Below, one piece after another: positions 16,134 through 25,764 of a stretch of 64,000 nt of DNA. Made by a program: the position numbers and the translations under genes. Position 1 is the first letter of the stretch, and each line of letters opens with the position of its first letter. The notes under the pieces are model-generated. The model worked only from the letters and a program-made list of their open reading frames with translations. It did no database searches and was not told where the DNA came from. Origin of the DNA: Chloroflexota bacterium (GTDB lineage Bacteria > Chloroflexota > FW602-bin22 > JACPRP01); assembly GCA_016210495.1 (NCBI GenBank), contig JACQUC010000114.1:12006-76005 (forward strand), given 5' to 3'.

Positions 16134-16306
16134 GACCCCCGAGTTGTGGGCAGATGTAGCCAACCTGTAGCTTTGCTCCCCCGCCACAGCCTCCAGATAC
16201 CAAAGGGTAAAAAAGTTGTGATTCAACGGCGCACGATTGCTCGGCCCGTTTTCATCCTGCTGGGATAGCATGGCGTCGATCAAGTCCGATGGATCGAGGG
16301 CCGTTG

Positions 16307-17374
16307 ATGAGCACCGCTAACTGCAGAGGTGACCCCGATGCCCCCAGCGCATCCCCTTTCCCAACGAAGGAACGCATCGCCATCGTAATCCAGGATGACA
16401 ACACGCGAAAGCTTCTCAATCACGTCTTCGTCGAAGACGGCTTCGACGTGCTCCAACTGGGCGACGCCGATGACGTGCTGAGCTCGATCGCATTGACCCT
16501 CCCCAGCCTCGTTGTGCTGGATTGCTCTTTAAGACGCCACGATAGCTACGCCTTGTGCGGCTCCCTGCGAGAAGAGCAGCGGACAGGGTTGATTCCAGTC
16601 CTACTGCTGGGCGCTGGAGACGCCTCCGTGGACCGGGTAAAGGCAATGGAGTCGGGGGCGGACGACTACATCCAGGGCCCTTATGATCATGGCGAGCTCG
16701 TCTTGCGTATCAAGCGTCTGCTAGGGCAGTTCCACGACCAAAAGACCCATCCTCGGGAACACCCTATCTCACGGCTGAGGCGAGACGCAATTCAGAAGAT
16801 CGAAGGCCGCCTCTTCTCGACTTCTGACTGGGCTCTGCTCTACGTCGATCTGCACAACTTCAGGGCATTCAATGATCGTTACGGGTCGGCCAAGGGAGAC
16901 CAGATACTGCAAGCGCTTGGGAGAATCATCGTCGAAGCGGTGATCCAGCGAGGCGAACAAGAGGACATCGTCTCGCATCTGGGCTGCGACCGCTACGTGG
17001 TGGCCACGACCGTGTTTAATGCTGATAGCGTGGCGCGCCAGATCATTCAGGACTTCGAGCAGGCACTCCTACAATATCGCGACAAAACACATCAAGCCAC
17101 GGGTCGCGTGAGCCGAGAGCGCCGCGCCCGGTTCATCGAGCACCAGAACCGTCCTGCGGCAGACGGGCAGCCGACGGAGGGCGAGTGGGACGTACCGAGC
17201 AAATCGCTCCTTCCCTCCGTCTTGATCGGCATTGTCACACGGGAAAACACGGATGCGGTGACCCTGGGCGAAATCATCGAAATCGCCCGGCAGGTACGGG
17301 GCCTTGCGAAGGGTAGGACGGGCAGCGCGTACGTCAAAGATCGCCGCGTGGTTTCCGTTGGGCAAGACACTTAA
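16307..17374 (+). CDS. receiver-GGDEF protein with degenerate receiver and degenerate GGDEF motif
   Basis: 355 residues from the ATG at 16307 (GAGGG 6 bases upstream; an in-frame ATG at 16289 is less well placed). Receiver, residues 24-142: acidic pocket and D72 (LVVLDCSLRR) kept, but the conserved Lys is Gly124 (DDYIQGPY) and the Thr/Ser is Gly (LLLGAGDAS). The GGDEF-like domain (about 172-350, WALLYVDLHNFRAFNDRYGSAKGDQIL) reads GCDRY at 226-230 in place of GGDEF, and the I-site position reads EQED rather than RxxD. Cyclase activity is not expected. A structural or GTP-binding role is possible. It is the last gene of the signalling block, about 170 bases after the kinase gene. Confidence 0.85.
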   Translation: MSTANCRGDPDAPSASPFPTKERIAIVIQDDNTRKLLNHVFVEDGFDVLQLGDADDVLSSIALTLPSLVVLDCSLRRHDSYALCGSLREEQRTGLIPVLLLGAGDASVDRVKAMESGADDYIQGPYDHGELVLRIKRLLGQFHDQKTHPREHPISRLRRDAIQKIEGRLFSTSDWALLYVDLHNFRAFNDRYGSAKGDQILQALGRIIVEAVIQRGEQEDIVSHLGCDRYVVATTVFNADSVARQIIQDFEQALLQYRDKTHQATGRVSRERRARFIEHQNRPAADGQPTEGEWDVPSKSLLPSVLIGIVTRENTDAVTLGEIIEIARQVRGLAKGRTGSAYVKDRRVVSVGQDT

Positions 17375-17501
17375 TATTTTGTAACAGTCATCGCACTCAA
17401 TTTTCAAAGGCGTTTCACGCCCCTCACGTATGATGAATCCGCCAGAAGCCCACAGTCGCCAAACATGTTCTTGGCAAACAGAGTTGAAAGGGCCGAGCGC
17501 G

Positions 17502-18965
17502 ATGAAGATTTCTCTCATTTCACCCAAATGGGACAGGATGGTTCTAAGCTACCCCCCCCTGGGGCTGGCATACCTGGCAGCCGCTCTCGAGCAACACAAG
17601 CACCAGGTGGCCATCCATACCTTTAGCCTGCGCCCGGAGTCGTCTCCCGAAGAGAATGTGGGTGAGGTCGCCGCGTTCGGCCCCGACATCGTAGGAATCA
17701 CGGCGATGACAAACGCTTACTTCGGCGCCGTCAAGCTGGCGGAGCAGATTAAGGCGGCATTAGGATGTCCCATAGTGTTCGGCGGGCCACATCCTACCGT
17801 GATGCCCGAGAGGACGGCGGCAGAGCCCAGCGTAACCTGTGTTGTATGCGGAGAGGGAGAGGAAACGGTAGTCGAGTTGGTAGAGGCGCTGGGACGCGGA
17901 CTCCCCTTGCACAGCATACGAGGCATTTGCTTTCGACAGGATGGGGCTACGATCCGCACTGCCCCGCGACCATTGATCGAAGATCTAGACACGTTACCGT
18001 TCCCGGCCCGCCACCTTCTAGACCTGGCACAGTTTCCCTTGCAAGCCAAGGATGGCCGGCCAATGGCAACCCTCGTGACCAGCCGTGGTTGCCCCTACGA
18101 TTGCAGCTACTGTTTCAAAGGCCTGTTCGGACGAACTTATCGACAGCGTAGCTGCCAGAACGTCGTCGCCGAGTTGAAGGCCGTCATACAAGACCATGCC
18201 ATCACCAATTTCTATTTTGTCGACGACCTTTTCACGGCCAACCAGAAATGGCTGCACGAGTTCACCCAGTTGCTATTGGACGAAGACCTGGGCATCCGCT
18301 GGCAGTGCCTGGCCCGAGTCGACCGGGTGAATCCGGAGCTCCTCGGGAAGATGCATCTCGCCGGCTGTCGAGAGATTCACTTCGGGATCGAGTCTGGCAA
18401 TCAAGCGCTGCTGGATGCCGTCAGTAAGCACATATCGCTCGACCACGCTCGCAAGGCCGTCCGCTGGGCAAAAGACGCCAAAATGATAACCAAGGGCTAT
18501 TTTATGCTGGGTCTGCCCGCCGAAACGGAGGAAACGGCCGAGCAGACGATCAATCTTGCCTGTGAGCTCGGCCTTGACGAGGCTATGTTCTCGATCACCA
18601 CCCCGTTCCCGGGAACGCGGCTCTGGCACGCGTACGTCACAGATGCACGCTACCTGCAGTTCACCAAGGACTTCGCAAGAGCCTACTATTTCGGCGTCAA
18701 TTCTGACGAGGCTAGGCCGTTCTTCAATCTCTCGAACCTGACCGACAAACGACTGATGGAACTGGCCACAGACGCGCCCAACAAGTTCGAAGCACACCGC
18801 AAAAAGCGATTGTACGGGGCCGTGTTTGGAGAGAAGCTCGGCGCACTGCTTTGGTGGATTTCCCAGATTAGCTTCCTGAGAGTCATGGCCAGGGGACTCA
18901 AGAGATTTGGCAGGCTCAGGCAATTGTCGAGTAACACGGCCGACACGGCGAGGTTGTGGGCTTGA
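17502..18965 (+). CDS. B12-binding domain radical SAM protein
   Basis: 487 residues from the ATG at 17502 (AAAGGG upstream; an in-frame extension to 17430 has no ribosome site). An N-terminal cobalamin-binding domain (MKISLISPKWDRMVLSYPPL, PDIVGITAMTNAYFGAVKLA, VFGGPHPTVMPE, CVVCGEGEETVVELV) is followed by the radical SAM cluster SRGCPYDCSYCFKG (C197, C201, C204). Then come the barrel motifs FYFVDDLFTANQKW, IHFGIESGNQALLDAV and GYFMLGLPAETEETA. It belongs to the same class as the reverse-strand enzyme at 10775 but is clearly diverged from it. It opens the long glycan gene set, and the next radical SAM gene begins about 145 bases downstream across a palindromic element. The substrate is unknown. 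Confidence 0.88.
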   Translation: MKISLISPKWDRMVLSYPPLGLAYLAAALEQHKHQVAIHTFSLRPESSPEENVGEVAAFGPDIVGITAMTNAYFGAVKLAEQIKAALGCPIVFGGPHPTVMPERTAAEPSVTCVVCGEGEETVVELVEALGRGLPLHSIRGICFRQDGATIRTAPRPLIEDLDTLPFPARHLLDLAQFPLQAKDGRPMATLVTSRGCPYDCSYCFKGLFGRTYRQRSCQNVVAELKAVIQDHAITNFYFVDDLFTANQKWLHEFTQLLLDEDLGIRWQCLARVDRVNPELLGKMHLAGCREIHFGIESGNQALLDAVSKHISLDHARKAVRWAKDAKMITKGYFMLGLPAETEETAEQTINLACELGLDEAMFSITTPFPGTRLWHAYVTDARYLQFTKDFARAYYFGVNSDEARPFFNLSNLTDKRLMELATDAPNKFEAHRKKRLYGAVFGEKLGALLWWISQISFLRVMARGLKRFGRLRQLSSNTADTARLWA

Positions 18966-19001
18966 ACGCACTTTCAAGGTTCCAGTGCAACACACAAGAG
19001 C

Positions 19002-19101
19002 GTAGGGGCGTCCCGAAACGTCCCGAACGAGATCCCGCACGGCGGGAGGATCCCGATTCCATCGGGATCCTCCTCAGGCGGACGCCCGGGGTGGGGCAGG
19101 G
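19002..19101. repeat. GTAGGGGC-family element with an extra internal hairpin
   Basis: Starts GTAGGGGCGTCC, contains an inner inverted repeat (GGAGGATCCCGA with TCGGGATCCTCC), and ends GGACGCCCGGGGTGGGGCAGGG. It lies between two radical SAM genes. The in-frame upstream extension of the second gene reads entirely through this element, which argues for the ATG at 19112 just past it. TTCCAGTGCAA on the left and TTGCAGCCATGTGG on the right are loosely inverted. Confidence 0.65.
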
Positions 19102-19111
19102 CATTGCAGCC

Positions 19112-20137
19112 ATGTGGCACCGAAAGCAAGGAAGGGTCTACGAGTGGCACAGGAAAGCGAGTCTCGCGCTCAAGTGGCTACACTACAGTCTGGGGCGGAC
19201 GCGCAACCTGCCTAATCCGGACAGGATGTACCTGGAGTCCACCAATGTGTGCAATCTTTCCTGCGTTATGTGCCCGTCAGGCCGGAACCTTATGTCCAGG
19301 CCCAAAGGATTTATGAGCTTCGATCTATTCAGGAGCATCGTGGACGAGATGGCGCGCAGAGTGCAGGTAACAACGCTTCACATCTGGGGTGAGCCGCTTC
19401 TGCATCCCCAGATCTTCGATATGATCGCCTATTGCCGGAAGGCAGGCTTGCACAGCGAGATATCTACCAACGCCACCCTGCTCGATAGGCAGCGGGGCCG
19501 GGCGCTGATATCGGCGGGTGTAGGAACCGTTTACCTATGTCTCGACGGCGTGCAGAAACAAACCTATGAAATGATCCGCCAGGGGGCGGACTTCGAGCAG
19601 ACCAGGTCAAACATCGCTGCGTTTCTGGACCTGAAGAACTCAGTGGGGCGCGAGACGCCGTACGTCAACCTCCAGATAATCGAGATGCGCCCGACGATGG
19701 CCGAGATTGATGAATTCCATAAGCAGTGGCGTCTCCCGGGTGTCGACCACATCAACGTCAAGGCCTTCGATTCGTGGGGGAATCAAGTCGAGCAGATAAC
19801 CGGTTTGGGAGCCAACGGCCACCTAACGCCGGCCAGGCGATTCCGCTGCCCCAACCTCTGGTACCACGTCCACATTTACTGGGATGGCATGCTGGTATCC
19901 TGCGACCGGGACTTCGACGCGACCTATCCACTGGGCAACGTGTCGAGTGGCGTTATGAAGGCCTGGAATGGCGAACGGATGGCCCTGCTGCGCCGAAAAC
20001 ACGTCTTGAGCCAACTGGCCGATGTACCGGCCTGCAGTAACTGTGTCGAATGGAGTTGGTGGAAGCCCGGCATATTCATGGCCCACGGGAACGCACCAGC
20101 GGAGAACGATGGACAGAAAACGCGTGACGCTCGTTAA
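19112..20137 (+). CDS. radical SAM protein with SPASM-type domain
   Basis: 341 residues from the ATG at 19112, chosen because the 52 codons upstream are repeat sequence. Cluster motif [17 protein letters not shown] (C47, C51, C54), then [10 protein letters not shown] and STNATLLD, the family's GGEP and TNG equivalents. The C-terminal domain has [21 protein letters not shown] and later CSNCVEW, an auxiliary cluster domain. The basic, aromatic N-terminus ([21 protein letters not shown]) could touch the membrane. It overlaps the next gene by 29 bases, so the two are likely co-translated. Neighbouring glycan genes suggest action on a lipid or sugar, but that is inference. Confidence 0.85.
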   Translation: MWHRKQGRVYEWHRKASLALKWLHYSLGRTRNLPNPDRMYLESTNVCNLSCVMCPSGRNLMSRPKGFMSFDLFRSIVDEMARRVQVTTLHIWGEPLLHPQIFDMIAYCRKAGLHSEISTNATLLDRQRGRALISAGVGTVYLCLDGVQKQTYEMIRQGADFEQTRSNIAAFLDLKNSVGRETPYVNLQIIEMRPTMAEIDEFHKQWRLPGVDHINVKAFDSWGNQVEQITGLGANGHLTPARRFRCPNLWYHVHIYWDGMLVSCDRDFDATYPLGNVSSGVMKAWNGERMALLRRKHVLSQLADVPACSNCVEWSWWKPGIFMAHGNAPAENDGQKTRDAR

Positions 20138-22082
20138 TCCACCTAGCCCCCCGGGGACCGTGGCGAATCGAGAGGGCGCCGGTGGCCTCGGCGCTATTTG
20201 TTCCAGCCCGCCCGGGTTCACGTACCCGCTGCAGACCATAGCTTACGTGGCAGCCGCACTGAATACGAGGGGTTACAGCGTGGGCGTTGTCGACGCGGTT
20301 GGTGGCAACTGCAAGATCGAAGGCACATTGCGCCAGATCGCCAAGCGGCAGCCTGATGTTATCGGGGTTTTCTTATCCTTTGCCACACTCCCAGACGACA
20401 TTAGTTTCGTACGCGCGCTGAGCCAGATCAAGCGACAGGGGAAGATCGTACTGTTCGGCGCCTCGACACCTTTCATTTCGGACCGAATCCAGGATGCGCC
20501 CGTGGACGTCGTACTGGTTGGCGAGGCAGAGGCCGCGTTCGCTCCCTTATGCGACGCTGTACTGTCTGGCGCCTTTGACAGCTCCGGGACAAACATCGCC
20601 TCCGCCGATGCGTTGGCGTGTTCGCAGTACAAGGCCGGGCAGATTCAAGACGTCGACTCGTTGCCGCTTCCCGCCTGGGAGCTGGTCTACCGAAAGCCAC
20701 CATGGCTACTCTCCCTATCCGCCAGTCGAGGCTGTCCGGAAAGCTGCGCCTACTGTCCCTACGTCGTCGCCCAGGGCAACAGGTTGCGCACGCGATCTAC
20801 CGAAGCCGTGTGCGACGAGCTGCGCTACATCGCCAAACGATTTAGGCCTTCGAGGATCGTATTTAGAGATCCAGTCTTCGCCGCCGATCGGCAAAAGGCG
20901 AGTCAGCTTTGCGAGACGATTCTTGTCGAAGGCCTGAACATCTCATGGGAGTGCGAGTCACGCCCGGAGCACTTCGACGTCGACCTACTGAAACTGATGA
21001 AGCGAGCCGGGTGCGAGGAAGTGAAAATCGGCATCGAAACCGCCGACGGAGACCTTTTGCACTCCCTGCGGCGAGTCCCCTCGCCGTCACACGCAGCCGA
21101 ATACCTGGATCACGCAGCCCTCGTGATGAGGACCTGTCGTGAGCTAGGACTGAGTTGCCGCGCCTTCGTAATGATCGGCCTTCCTGGAGACACGGCCTTG
21201 GGCCTGGCCGAGACCAAAACCTATCTAGAGAGTGCATCCCCCGCGGGACTCAACGTGAAGCGTTTCGAGAGCTACCCCGGGATCAAGACTCCGCAACTGT
21301 CCGGACGAAGCATAGATTTCCCCGAGGCAAAACACCTCTACCTGTTGAGAGAACAAATCGAGGAGAAGGCGAGCAAAGCGCCACGACACAGGCATCGTTC
21401 TCGATCCAAGACCATCCTGCTGCGAACGATGATGAGGTTTGCGGACGCACACATTGTTGGGACGATCTTTCGAACGATCGCCGGACGGCTAGCAGGACAG
21501 TACAAGGACAGAAGGATGCTGGCCTATCTAACGAGCAAGCCGTACGTCTCCCCACGAGCCACTATCAAGTGTGCATCCCTCTGCATCGGACAGAACTGCT
21601 TCATAGACGACTCTGTAACGATTTTCAGCGCGAATCACGACGGCGAGGTCAGGCTGGGACAGGGCGTCCACCTGTACCGGGGCACGAATATTGAGGTCGG
21701 GGCCGGTGGCAGCGTCATCATAGGGGCCAACACGCACGTCCAGGGGCCGTGCGACTTCAAGGGCTTTGGGGCCGCCATAATCATAGGCTCTGAAGTTCAG
21801 ATAGCACCTTATTGCACCCTAAGCTCTTACGATCACGCCTTCGACGATCTTACCCGACCGATCCTGGCGCAAGGCCTGGTGACGAAGGGTGATACGGTCA
21901 TCGAGGACGACGTGTGGCTCGGGTCCGGGGTGAAGGTACTCGCGGGCGTCCGCGTCGGCACAGGCGCAGTGGTGGGCGCCGGGTCGGTGGTAACGAAAGA
22001 TATTCCACCCTACTCCGTCGCCGCTGGCGTGCCGGCCAGAGTTATTCGGACTAGAGGTAGCCGCATTGACGCACGCGCCTGA
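20109..22082 (+). CDS. fusion of B12-binding radical SAM enzyme and left-handed beta-helix acyltransferase
   Basis: 657 residues from the ATG at 20109 (GGAG 4 bases upstream). Residues 1-160 form a cobalamin-binding domain ([48 protein letters not shown]). Radical SAM cluster [16 protein letters not shown] (C209, C213, C216), with [17 protein letters not shown] and [13 protein letters not shown]. Residues 479-645 are a hexapeptide-repeat acyltransferase: [48 protein letters not shown] (His in the family's catalytic position), [18 protein letters not shown] and [20 protein letters not shown]. No stop or frameshift separates the two parts, which are joined by a basic linker (427-440). A bifunctional tailoring enzyme that alkylates and then O-acetylates the same glycan or lipid is the simplest guess. 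Confidence 0.88.
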   Translation: MDRKRVTLVNPPSPPGTVANREGAGGLGAICSSPPGFTYPLQTIAYVAAALNTRGYSVGVVDAVGGNCKIEGTLRQIAKRQPDVIGVFLSFATLPDDISFVRALSQIKRQGKIVLFGASTPFISDRIQDAPVDVVLVGEAEAAFAPLCDAVLSGAFDSSGTNIASADALACSQYKAGQIQDVDSLPLPAWELVYRKPPWLLSLSASRGCPESCAYCPYVVAQGNRLRTRSTEAVCDELRYIAKRFRPSRIVFRDPVFAADRQKASQLCETILVEGLNISWECESRPEHFDVDLLKLMKRAGCEEVKIGIETADGDLLHSLRRVPSPSHAAEYLDHAALVMRTCRELGLSCRAFVMIGLPGDTALGLAETKTYLESASPAGLNVKRFESYPGIKTPQLSGRSIDFPEAKHLYLLREQIEEKASKAPRHRHRSRSKTILLRTMMRFADAHIVGTIFRTIAGRLAGQYKDRRMLAYLTSKPYVSPRATIKCASLCIGQNCFIDDSVTIFSANHDGEVRLGQGVHLYRGTNIEVGAGGSVIIGANTHVQGPCDFKGFGAAIIIGSEVQIAPYCTLSSYDHAFDDLTRPILAQGLVTKGDTVIEDDVWLGSGVKVLAGVRVGTGAVVGAGSVVTKDIPPYSVAAGVPARVIRTRGSRIDARA

Positions 22083-24075
22083 TTCCTTTGAAGATCTCGG
22101 ACCGGAAGTAGGTGATACTCACAGGTCAAGGGGTCTCAAGCCATGCCCCCTGTCCCGTGAGCTCGGAAGGCACAATAGGGGGGCACGGTTGCTCTTCCTG
22201 TTTGTCAGATTGGAAGCTCTCGCGCCTTGCGTGCTAATCGTGGTGGCGCTGAGCATTGCGACGGATTGGGGCACGTCGGATTCGCTCGCGGCCAACGAGG
22301 ATCATAGCCATACTGTGGAGGAGGCCCAGCGAGACTTGCTAACTCGGTCTCTAAGCTACTTCGCCGGTGCGGCAGACAGAATACAGGTAAGCGCGACAGG
22401 CACGGTGACTTCTACCGAAGGGCCGTGTCTGCCGGTGGGTCCGGCCTACGGAGGAGGCGCCACGAGCGCCACAGCAGACGTATATTTGTACTGGAAAGGA
22501 ACGGCGAGCTCGGCCAGGCTCCTGATTGATGTGGCCGGCTCCTTCTACCAGCACAGCGTCTATGTCAACGGCAACTATGCTGGCAAGACACCTAACCCGG
22601 TGTGGGGAGGATATTGCGCACTCGGGAACACTGTGGAGTGGAACGTCGACCTGAGCACTTTGGTCCAAGGAAAGAACACTGTCACAATAACAACCGACGG
22701 AGGCAGCGACGATTGGACAGCGGCGAAACCAAGACTGGTGGCAACCGGTAGTTTGTCGGGAGCAACCGTGCGTGAGGTGTACTTCACCAGCAGCTACGAT
22801 GGAACCTACCAGCAGTTTGTAGCTCTCGTTCCGAGCGATTACGATTCTATTAGCAACGTGCCTCTGATCATCTCGGTGCACGGGTGGAATGGCACCGCCT
22901 GGGATGGTCTGGAGCTCTTCGGGGGAACCGCCAATACCCGAAACTGGCTGCTGGCCTCGCCGCTGATGCACGGCGAGCGCACCCTGGGCGCCACAGCTCT
23001 CGCTTCTCGAGCCTCACAGCGGGACGTCCAGGATGCCATTGCCTACATGACCGCTAACTACCGCGTGAACACCTCGCGTATCTACATTGCCGGCATCTCA
23101 ATGGGGGGAATGATAGCGGCGACCACGGCCGCCAAGTATCCCGACGTCTTTGCCGCCGCGGTCGACTACGAGGGGCCAACGGATCTTAGAGCCTGGTACG
23201 ACGAATCTGCCTGGCGTAGGCCATACATCGAAGCTGAGACCGGCGACACACCCGGCGGTGCTCCGTTCGAATACGAAAGAAGATCAGCCCTTCAAATGGC
23301 AAGGAATCTGACACACATGCCGCTGGCCATAGTCCACGGCAACCAGGATACTTCCGTCCTGCCCCACCACTCTTCCGATCTCTTCGACTCTGTGAGATCC
23401 TATGGATCAAGCGCGGTGCAGTCATACTGGTTCGACGGGGGGCATGGCAATCCTCCTGACGCCTATTCTACCGACTGGGCGGCGAGCTTTCTGAGCTCGT
23501 ATTCCCTATACAACACGCCCTCGCACATAAATGTCAAGAGCGACGAGTCCAAGAGCTACTACTGGCTGACTATGGCCCAAAGCGGCGGCGAGCACTGGAG
23601 CGAGATCGAAGCCACATACTACGCCCCAACTCGTACGGTAACCGCCATCGTGAGTGACACCAACTCGGTCGGACTCAGCATTAACCTGTGGTGGATCGGG
23701 TTCAATCCGTACACCGGCTACACCGTCAGGGACACGAACCTGGCCACCGGCAGCGTGAGCACATATGGGGCTACTCCGGTTGGAGGTGTTCTGTCTTTTA
23801 CAACCGGGGGCTCGCGGCATAGATTGGAGGTCTACGAGGGCACGCCGACTCCGACTCCGACTCCTACGCAAACATCCACGCCCACGCCCACGGCAACGCC
23901 CACACTGACGCCTACGCCCACCCCAACCATGACACCTACGCCGACGGCCACAGCCACGGCTACATCCACTGCTACACCCGCGGCCACAGCCACGCCTACG
24001 GCCACACCCACGCGGAGCAGTGGGGCCACATATAGGATCTATATCCCGTTGTTCGAAAAGAGCCGGCGAAACTGA
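22066..24075 (+). CDS. secreted alpha/beta-hydrolase esterase with Pro/Thr tail and C-terminal YIP motif
   Basis: 669 residues from a TTG overlapping the previous stop; the true start may lie further in, before the hydrophobic segment at 42-66, which acts as signal or anchor. Residues 125-230 form a beta-sandwich-like region ([31 protein letters not shown]). Residues 235-480 are an alpha/beta hydrolase with nucleophile GISMGG (S345), acid D428 in VHGNQDTS and His460 in DGGHGNPP, as in PHB-depolymerase/feruloyl-esterase-like enzymes. A 50-residue Pro/Thr repeat and a C-terminal [14 protein letters not shown] follow. The glycan operon context suggests trimming of acyl groups from the exported polymer. 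Peptidase S9-like activity is an alternative. Confidence 0.82.
   Translation: MTHAPDSFEDLGPEVGDTHRSRGLKPCPLSRELGRHNRGARLLFLFVRLEALAPCVLIVVALSIATDWGTSDSLAANEDHSHTVEEAQRDLLTRSLSYFAGAADRIQVSATGTVTSTEGPCLPVGPAYGGGATSATADVYLYWKGTASSARLLIDVAGSFYQHSVYVNGNYAGKTPNPVWGGYCALGNTVEWNVDLSTLVQGKNTVTITTDGGSDDWTAAKPRLVATGSLSGATVREVYFTSSYDGTYQQFVALVPSDYDSISNVPLIISVHGWNGTAWDGLELFGGTANTRNWLLASPLMHGERTLGATALASRASQRDVQDAIAYMTANYRVNTSRIYIAGISMGGMIAATTAAKYPDVFAAAVDYEGPTDLRAWYDESAWRRPYIEAETGDTPGGAPFEYERRSALQMARNLTHMPLAIVHGNQDTSVLPHHSSDLFDSVRSYGSSAVQSYWFDGGHGNPPDAYSTDWAASFLSSYSLYNTPSHINVKSDESKSYYWLTMAQSGGEHWSEIEATYYAPTRTVTAIVSDTNSVGLSINLWWIGFNPYTGYTVRDTNLATGSVSTYGATPVGGVLSFTTGGSRHRLEVYEGTPTPTPTPTQTSTPTPTATPTLTPTPTPTMTPTPTATATATSTATPAATATPTATPTRSSGATYRIYIPLFEKSRRN
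23847..24015 (+). repeat. Pro/Thr minisatellite inside the esterase gene
   Basis: Tandem ACGCCNACN-type hexamers encoding PT/AT dipeptides. The stretch forms the extended linker before the C-terminal YIP motif. The reverse strand reads as a spurious Val/Gly-rich frame. Confidence 0.8.
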
Positions 24076-24096
24076 TTTGGAAAGGGGAGAAGTCTT

Positions 24097-25059
24097 GTGA
24101 AGGCCCTGATTACCGGAGCGGCAGGATTCGTCGGAGCGAACCTCGTGAGACACGCCTTGGTACAGGACCTCCAGGTGAAGGCTCTACTCAGCCGGAACGG
24201 CGACACACACAACCTTTTGGGCCTGGACGTCGAGATAGTGCGCGGGGACATTCGCGACAGAGACGCAATAGCTAGAGCCATGCGAGGTTGCGACACGGTC
24301 TTCCATCTGGCGGCGCTGTATTCCACAGATTCCGAAGCAGCCCGGCATATGTACGATGTAAACATCAATGGAACCAGGATCGTAATGGAAGAGGCGTTGC
24401 GCGCAGATGTCCATGTAGCTGTGCATACAAGTACGATAGGCACAATTGGACGACCTCCCGACGGCGACTTGCCCGACGAGACGACGGAGTTCAACCTTTG
24501 GGACACCACCACCGACTACGCAAAGTCAAAGTACCTCGGCGAGCTAGCTGCGCTCGAATTCTGCCGGCGAGGCCTGCACGTCGTGGTAGTCCACCCGTGC
24601 GCGCCCCTCGGGGCCTACGATTTCAAGCCCACGGCCACAGGACAAAGGATCGTGGACTATCTAAACGGAACGCCCCCCTCGTTCGTAGAGGGCGGCATCA
24701 ACTTCGTAGCTGTGCACGATGTAGCAGCCGGACATCTGCTGGCGGCCCAAAGAGGTCGGCCCGGAGAGAGGTACATCTTGGGGAACACGAATCTTTCGCT
24801 TTCCGAATTCCTGACGTTGCTGGAACACGTCTCAGGACAACAGCCGCCGCGAGCCTGGCGCCGAAATCCACTGGCACGATCCCTGGATATCTTGCGGTCT
24901 CTGAAAAGGACACACACGGGAAGGTCCCGAGCACTGACGTGCGAGACCTCCAAGGCCATTATGGAGCTGGGCCTTCCGCAGACGTCGCTGAATGTCGCTG
25001 TGCAAGAAGCCGTCGAGTGGTTTAGAAAGAACGGCTACGTGACGCGCGAAAGGGATTAG
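24097..25059 (+). CDS. NAD-dependent epimerase/dehydratase, HpnA-like
   Basis: 320-residue extended short-chain dehydrogenase. Nucleotide-binding ITGAAGFVGANLV (5-17), VFHLAALYSTDSE, and the catalytic pair YAKSK preceded by HTSTIGTIG. The C-terminal half matches the hopanoid-associated sugar epimerase HpnA and its dihydroflavonol-reductase relatives closely in my recollection: KPTATGQRIVDYLNG, GGINFVAVHDVAAGHLLA and RYILGNTNLSLSEFL. GTG start with GGGGAG 7 bases upstream. No squalene-hopene cyclase gene is in the window. Conversion of a nucleotide sugar or lipid head group for the surface glycan is as likely as a hopanoid role. Confidence 0.88.
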   Translation: MKALITGAAGFVGANLVRHALVQDLQVKALLSRNGDTHNLLGLDVEIVRGDIRDRDAIARAMRGCDTVFHLAALYSTDSEAARHMYDVNINGTRIVMEEALRADVHVAVHTSTIGTIGRPPDGDLPDETTEFNLWDTTTDYAKSKYLGELAALEFCRRGLHVVVVHPCAPLGAYDFKPTATGQRIVDYLNGTPPSFVEGGINFVAVHDVAAGHLLAAQRGRPGERYILGNTNLSLSEFLTLLEHVSGQQPPRAWRRNPLARSLDILRSLKRTHTGRSRALTCETSKAIMELGLPQTSLNVAVQEAVEWFRKNGYVTRERD

Positions 25060-25061
25060 GC

Positions 25062-25754
25062 TTGGACTTAGCGTCTTACTACGATTCCTATTGGCTTAGC
25101 CAGGGCGACCTGGTGGATTACCAGCGACTGGATCTCATCGCCCGGTACCTTGAACCCGGCGAGAAGGTGCTCGAGGTCGACTGTGGTCCTGGTATGCTGG
25201 CTTCTCGCCTGCGTGAAAAGGGGGCTGTGGTATGTGCAACCGATCTGTCGAGGGTTGCTGCCGAGAGGGCACGACAAAGGGGTGTGCCAGTGAGCATTGT
25301 CGACGTCGACGCCGGGGACTTGCCATTTGCCACCGGAACGTTCGATGCGGTCGTCTCCGATTCGGCTGTCGAGCATCGCTTCTACTCCTGGCGTGCGATT
25401 CAGGAATGCACACGTGTTATCCGACCCGGCGGCAAGCTCATCATCTGTTTGCCCAACATCGCTCACTGGCGCTATCGGGTGTGGCTTCTGGCCGGGCGTT
25501 TCCCCTACATCGCAAACTCGCCCACAGATGAGCTGCACCTGCGGTTCTTCACGGTACACGACTGCAAAAAGCTTTTCACGTCGCTCGGGCTTAGGGTTGT
25601 CGACGTGGACGGCAGCGCCAGCCTGTGGGTTCAGGACTTCTATCCTCCCTTGCTGAGACGCGGCGGTCTAGCCAAGCTTTACACCTGGCTGGCAAGAAAA
25701 GCGCCTTCGTTGCTGGCCAGAGACATCATTATGCTTTGCCGCAAGGAAGACTGA
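25062..25754 (+). CDS. class I SAM-dependent methyltransferase
   Basis: 230 residues, TTG start 2 bases after the previous stop, with AAAGGGA upstream. Motif I is VLEVDCGPGMLASRL, with Asp where most have Gly. ATDLSRVAAERARQRG (motif II), FDAVVSDSAVEHRF (motif IV) and TRVIRPGGKLIICLPN (motif V) follow. This is the Methyltransf_11 pattern common in O-antigen and glycolipid loci. The final 60 residues (YPPLLRRGGLAKLYTWLARK) may form a membrane-facing amphipathic helix. The acceptor, probably a sugar hydroxyl or lipid-linked intermediate, is inferred from the neighbourhood. Confidence 0.86.
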   Translation: MDLASYYDSYWLSQGDLVDYQRLDLIARYLEPGEKVLEVDCGPGMLASRLREKGAVVCATDLSRVAAERARQRGVPVSIVDVDAGDLPFATGTFDAVVSDSAVEHRFYSWRAIQECTRVIRPGGKLIICLPNIAHWRYRVWLLAGRFPYIANSPTDELHLRFFTVHDCKKLFTSLGLRVVDVDGSASLWVQDFYPPLLRRGGLAKLYTWLARKAPSLLARDIIMLCRKED

Positions 25755-25764
25755 TGGGGAAACG

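Noticed and set aside
18956..19111. N-terminal 52-residue extension of the radical SAM protein
   Set aside because: The extension is encoded by a GTAGGGGC-family element and is absent from the family; the start was placed at 19112.
24028..24072. LPXTG or PEP-CTERM sorting signal at secreted-protein C-termini
   Set aside because: Neither motif is present and no sortase or exosortase gene was seen; the shared Tyr-aliphatic-Pro tail is reported as a separate, unassigned motif.
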